Assembly: GCF_041431135.1 (NCBI RefSeq)
Contig: NZ_CP107799.1
Span: 8,184,001 to 8,248,000, forward strand
Reading direction: 5' to 3'
DNA length: 64,000 nucleotides
DNA from: Streptomyces sp. NBC_00554
GTDB lineage: Bacteria > Actinomycetota > Actinomycetes > Streptomycetales > Streptomycetaceae
The position numbers and the translations under genes were made by a program. Of the stretch, positions 61,423-64,000 are shown in pieces (the stretch's first letter is position 1; each line of letters starts with the position of its first letter). The notes beneath the pieces are model-generated. The model was not told where the DNA came from, searched no databases, and saw only the letters and a list, made by a program, of their open reading frames with translations.

Positions 61423-62243
61423 ATGAGCCCCCTCGCGGCAAGGAATTCGGCGGTGTTCAGGAAGGCGCGGCGGCCCTCGGGCGTGGCTTCCCACAGCGGA
61501 TCGCCCGCCTTGGTCGCCTCCGAGCGCCAGGCGAGCACCTCCAGCGGGGAACTGACGTACTCCGGACGGGGATCGGCCGGATGCGGCACGTTCGCGATCA
61601 GCACGGTGACGTCCTGCTCGGCGCGCAGGGTCACGCTGCCGCCCGGACCGGCCGAGCCGGTGAAGTCGAGGGAGCCGTCGTCGCGTACCGCCACGCCCTG
61701 GAAGAAGGAGAGCGAGGGCGGCAGATCGCGCGGTTCGAGTCCGTTCTTGGCCGCGGCCAGCTTGAAGAGCTCGCGCCCGGCCGGGGACGCGGACTGCGGC
61801 GTCCCGTCCCCGTACCGCGCGGTGTTGCGTACGAGCGTGGAGGTGCCGCACAGCGCGTCGTGCCGCCCGGAGGTGTCGGCGATCAGCGAGGCGAGCACGC
61901 GGCCCTGGTCGGACAGGAGGAGCTGACCCTCGCCCAGGTACGCGTTCCACTGGACCTTGACCGTGTCCGCCACATTCAGGCGCTCCCACGGGCGGTCGGC
62001 GGCGTGCAGGAGCAGATGCGCGCAGGCGTCGCCGGTCAGGTCGGTGAGGCGCAGTTCGGTGCCGCGGGCCAGCACTCTGTGCGTGTAGTTGCCGCCGGCC
62101 ACGGTCTCCGCCCACACCAGGTGGCCGGCCTCGCAGGGCGGCGTGGGCCAGCCGCTGGCCGGGACGACGGGCATGGCCTCGGCGCGGGTCCCGTCCTGGG
62201 AGCGGGCGTGGGCGCGTGCTCCGTATGGGGTTGCTGTCGCCAT
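61419..62243 (-). CDS. Urea-carboxylase-associated protein (DUF1989), large subunit
   Basis: The 274-residue paralogue of the next gene has LTDLTGDACAHLLLHAADRP, LIADTSGRHDALCGTST and PPSLSFFQGVAVRDDG. The N-terminal 40 residues are extra and variable. It is first in the operon, 178 bp from the divergent TetR gene. Which of the two subunits carries the catalytic Cys cannot be decided here. Confidence 0.88.
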   Translation of the reverse strand: MATATPYGARAHARSQDGTRAEAMPVVPASGWPTPPCEAGHLVWAETVAGGNYTHRVLARGTELRLTDLTGDACAHLLLHAADRPWERLNVADTVKVQWNAYLGEGQLLLSDQGRVLASLIADTSGRHDALCGTSTLVRNTARYGDGTPQSASPAGRELFKLAAAKNGLEPRDLPPSLSFFQGVAVRDDGSLDFTGSAGPGGSVTLRAEQDVTVLIANVPHPADPRPEYVSSPLEVLAWRSEATKAGDPLWEATPEGRRAFLNTAEFLAARGLI

Positions 62244-62299
62244 CGCGGGTCCTCCGGCTCCGGGGTTTCGGTCGAGCGACGTTGTTTCCGTCGCTCGCC

Positions 62300-62321
62300 A
62301 TTTCTGTCGCTCGACAGAAAT
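62300..62321. promoter_or_regulatory. Putative TetR operator
   Basis: ATTTCTGTCG and CGACAGAAAT are perfect 10-bp half-sites around CT. A related inverted repeat GTCGAGCGAC / GTCGCTCG lies immediately beside it (62271-62297). Placement between the divergent TetR gene and the carboxylase operon fits a shared operator. Confidence 0.7.
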
Positions 62322-62421
62322 TAGGAGCGGAGCGGGTCGACGCCGTGTCTCGTGCGTTGCCGTCCGGTTACCGATCCCTCACGGTGATCGCCGCGTGACC
62401 CGGTGTGCGAGGATCGAACAC

Positions 62422-63048
62422 ATGGGAACCGGTGGTGGACGACGGGTCGGCCGGCCGCGTGCGGCTCAGCGGCCGGACAGTGGTCTGTCGCCGCGTGACG
62501 AACTGCTCGACGCGGCCGCCGAGTTGTTCACGACCCGTGGATACGCCGCCACGACCACCCGGGCCGTCGCCGAACGGGCGGGCATGCGGCAGGCGTCGAT
62601 GTACCACTACGTCTCCGGCAAGGAGGAGCTGCTCGCCGAGCTCCTGGAGTCCACGGTCACGCCCTCGCTCACCCTCGCCCGGGAACTCCTCGCCGACGAC
62701 GCGACCCCGGCCGAGGACCGGCTGTGGGAGCTGTGCCGCACGGACGTCGAGCTGCTTTGCGGCGGCCCGCACAACCTGGGCGGTCTCTATCTGCTGCCCG
62801 AGGTGCGCGCCGAGGGCTTCGCCGGCTTCCGTGCCGTACGGGCCGAACTGAAGGACACCTACCGGCAGTTGCTCGCCGCGACGGCCGCGGGGGGCGCGCT
62901 CGCCAAGAGTGAGCTGGATCTGCGGACGGATCTGCTGTTCGGCCTCATCGAGGGTGTGATCCTCGTGCACCGCTCCGATCCGGAACGGCCGGTGTCCGCG
63001 TTCGCCGAGGCCACCGCGGACGCGGCGCTGCGCATCGCCGGAATCTGA
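62422..63048 (+). CDS. TetR-family transcriptional regulator
   Basis: The 208-residue protein has the helix-turn-helix TTTRAVAERAGMRQASMYHYV (about 45-65) following DELLDAAAELFTTRGYA, then an all-helical ligand domain. The ATG at 62422 gives a normal N-terminus; longer in-frame starts would overlap the operator. It is divergent from, and presumably represses, the carboxylase operon. The inducer may be guanidine, urea or a related compound. Confidence 0.9.
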   Translation: MGTGGGRRVGRPRAAQRPDSGLSPRDELLDAAAELFTTRGYAATTTRAVAERAGMRQASMYHYVSGKEELLAELLESTVTPSLTLARELLADDATPAEDRLWELCRTDVELLCGGPHNLGGLYLLPEVRAEGFAGFRAVRAELKDTYRQLLAATAAGGALAKSELDLRTDLLFGLIEGVILVHRSDPERPVSAFAEATADAALRIAGI

Positions 63049-63342
63049 CCAACGGGCCCGCGCGGGGGCGGTTTCGCATGCCCGTACGCCGTCACGCACC
63101 GTGTGCGAATGAAGCCTCAGTGTGCAAATGGAGCCGAGGGTACTCCTGTCGCGTGGGCGATTTCAGGTGCTTGCTGAATATGACACGGCGTTGATCCGGT
63201 CGGACTAAGCTCGCCCGCAGCGCACCGAGTTGAGATGTATTCGTGCGCTTGTTCCCAAAAGTTCCGAAGATTCAGTTTGAACCATGCCGTTTCCCCCACA
63301 AACCTCCCCGATCCCCCAGTCGACTTGTCTCAGAGGGCATAC

Positions 63343-64000
63343 ATGGTGAGTGTTCAATCGCCTCCCGGTGGCCGTGAACTTCCCTACGCGCGCGTGCTGT
63401 TGCTGCCGGCCATAGTGATGGCCGCGGCGACCGGAGCCGCCGTCGCCATGGTGACGGACCCGGCCCGGGCCGCCGTCGGCTGGTGCGGAGCCATCGCGAC
63501 GCTCCTGGTCATCGTGATCGGCGCCGAAGCCGTACGGCGTGGCCGCGTCGCCCGCGATCTGCGCGCCGATCTGGTGCACCGCACCTCATATCTGGAACAG
63601 CGCATCGCGGCCCACGATCAGGAGACCCTGCACTTCTCCCGCGAGGTCCTGCCTGTCGCGCTGAACCGACTGCACGCGGGTGCATCCCCCGCGGAGGTGG
63701 TTCGCAGCCTCCATCGGACCGATCCGGAGCTCGGCGAACTCGCCGAGGCGCAGGGCGACTTGCTCGGCAACGTGCTCAGGATGATCGACAGTGAGGAAGC
63801 GATGCGCGACTCCGCGCAGCGCGCCTTCGTCAACATCGCCCGGCGCGTCCAGGCGATCGTCCACCAGCAGAACAAGGAACTGCGCGAGATGGAGGAGGAC
63901 CACGGGCGCAACCCCGAGGTCTTCGACGACCTGCTGCGCATCGACCACGGCACCGCGCTGATCGGCCGCCTCGCCGACTCCATCGCGGTGCTCGGCGGTG
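63343..64000 (+). CDS. CvnA-like sensor histidine kinase (conservon), cut by window edge
   Basis: 219 residues are visible from the ATG at 63343. Two hydrophobic segments near the N-terminus (LPYARVLLLPAIVMAAATGA; AAVGWCGAIATLLVIVIGAE) are followed by a helical linker. QRAFVNIARRVQAIVHQQNK and LLRIDHGTALIGRLADSIAV follow, which I recognise from CvnA-type kinases that head Streptomyces conservons. Position after the tat/helY block matches cvnA9/rarA of S. coelicolor from memory. The ATPase domain and following cvnBCD genes lie outside. The 294-bp gap before it holds no clear coding frame. Confidence 0.75.
   Translation, partial: MVSVQSPPGGRELPYARVLLLPAIVMAAATGAAVAMVTDPARAAVGWCGAIATLLVIVIGAEAVRRGRVARDLRADLVHRTSYLEQRIAAHDQETLHFSREVLPVALNRLHAGASPAEVVRSLHRTDPELGELAEAQGDLLGNVLRMIDSEEAMRDSAQRAFVNIARRVQAIVHQQNKELREMEEDHGRNPEVFDDLLRIDHGTALIGRLADSIAVLGG

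Noticed and set aside
62244..62421. Guanidine (ykkC-type) riboswitch before the carboxylase operon
   Set aside because: The conserved core was not recognisable in 178 bp, and a TetR palindrome occupies the region. A covariance-model search would settle it.
1..64000. tRNA, rRNA, insertion sequences, phage genes or attachment sites
   Set aside because: None recognised. No transposase, integrase or tRNA cloverleaf sequence was seen by eye.

Overview
The window reads as chromosome of a Streptomyces or very close actinomycete. It is GC-rich, codon third positions are almost always G or C, GTG and TTG starts are common, and it carries a Pup-proteasome system, a gyl glycerol operon, a tatA/tatC pair and the start of what looks like a conservon kinase. 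From memory, the order rarA/cvnA9 - helY - tatC - tatA - pafCB - FKBP - pafA - prcA - prcB - pup - dop - arc - metH - gylR - glpFKD matches the S. coelicolor SCO1630-SCO1661 neighbourhood. That synteny was not checked by any search.

Region 1 (1-16195) is the most interesting part. After a cut-off FadR-type regulator come two sulfur-scavenging units around a methionine salvage pathway. A minus-strand operon encodes a BMP-type nucleoside importer, a nucleoside phosphorylase and an MtaD/TrzA-type deaminase. Next are mtnA (plus strand) and mtnD-mtnC-mtnB (minus strand). Then a plus-strand operon encodes a sugar-type ABC importer ending in mtnK, methylthioribose kinase. Together they could make methylthioribose-1-phosphate by two routes: methylthioadenosine by deamination and phosphorolysis, and methylthioribose by uptake and phosphorylation. 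Both feed MtnA, MtnB, MtnC and MtnD to ketomethylthiobutyrate. Three of the four transcription units are preceded by tiny open frames of 19-23 codons with Cys or Cys-Arg near the end, which look like sulfur-responsive leader peptides. At mtnD a sequence beginning directly after the leader stop is complementary to the mtnD ribosome binding site.

Region 2 (16204-26716) holds glpF-glpK-glpD with the IclR-type regulator gylR, then metH and a HAD phosphatase. A shared 17-bp motif lies in front of both glpF and gylR and is the likely GylR operator. Region 3 (26717-35666) holds two tandem orphan family-5 binding lipoproteins, an orphan LuxR-type response regulator, a RecB-family nuclease, an M50 protease with CBS domains, tRNA methyltransferase TrmI, a small secreted protein and a ferredoxin.

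Region 4 (35921-49456) is the pupylation/proteasome locus: arc, dop, pup, prcB, prcA, then a LacI regulator and divergent MFS transporter, then pafA, two FKBP isomerases, pafB and pafC. Region 5 (49453-55381) holds a zinc-ribbon protein, a small membrane protein, tatA, tatC, a diacylglycerol-kinase-like gene whose 3' end looks frameshifted, and a HelY-type helicase. Region 6 (55556-63048) is a urea/guanidine carboxylase operon with allophanate hydrolase and two carboxylase-associated proteins, divergent from a TetR regulator with a palindrome between them. The window ends inside a CvnA-like sensor kinase.

All functions come from motif and family recognition by eye. No database search, folding program or alignment was run.
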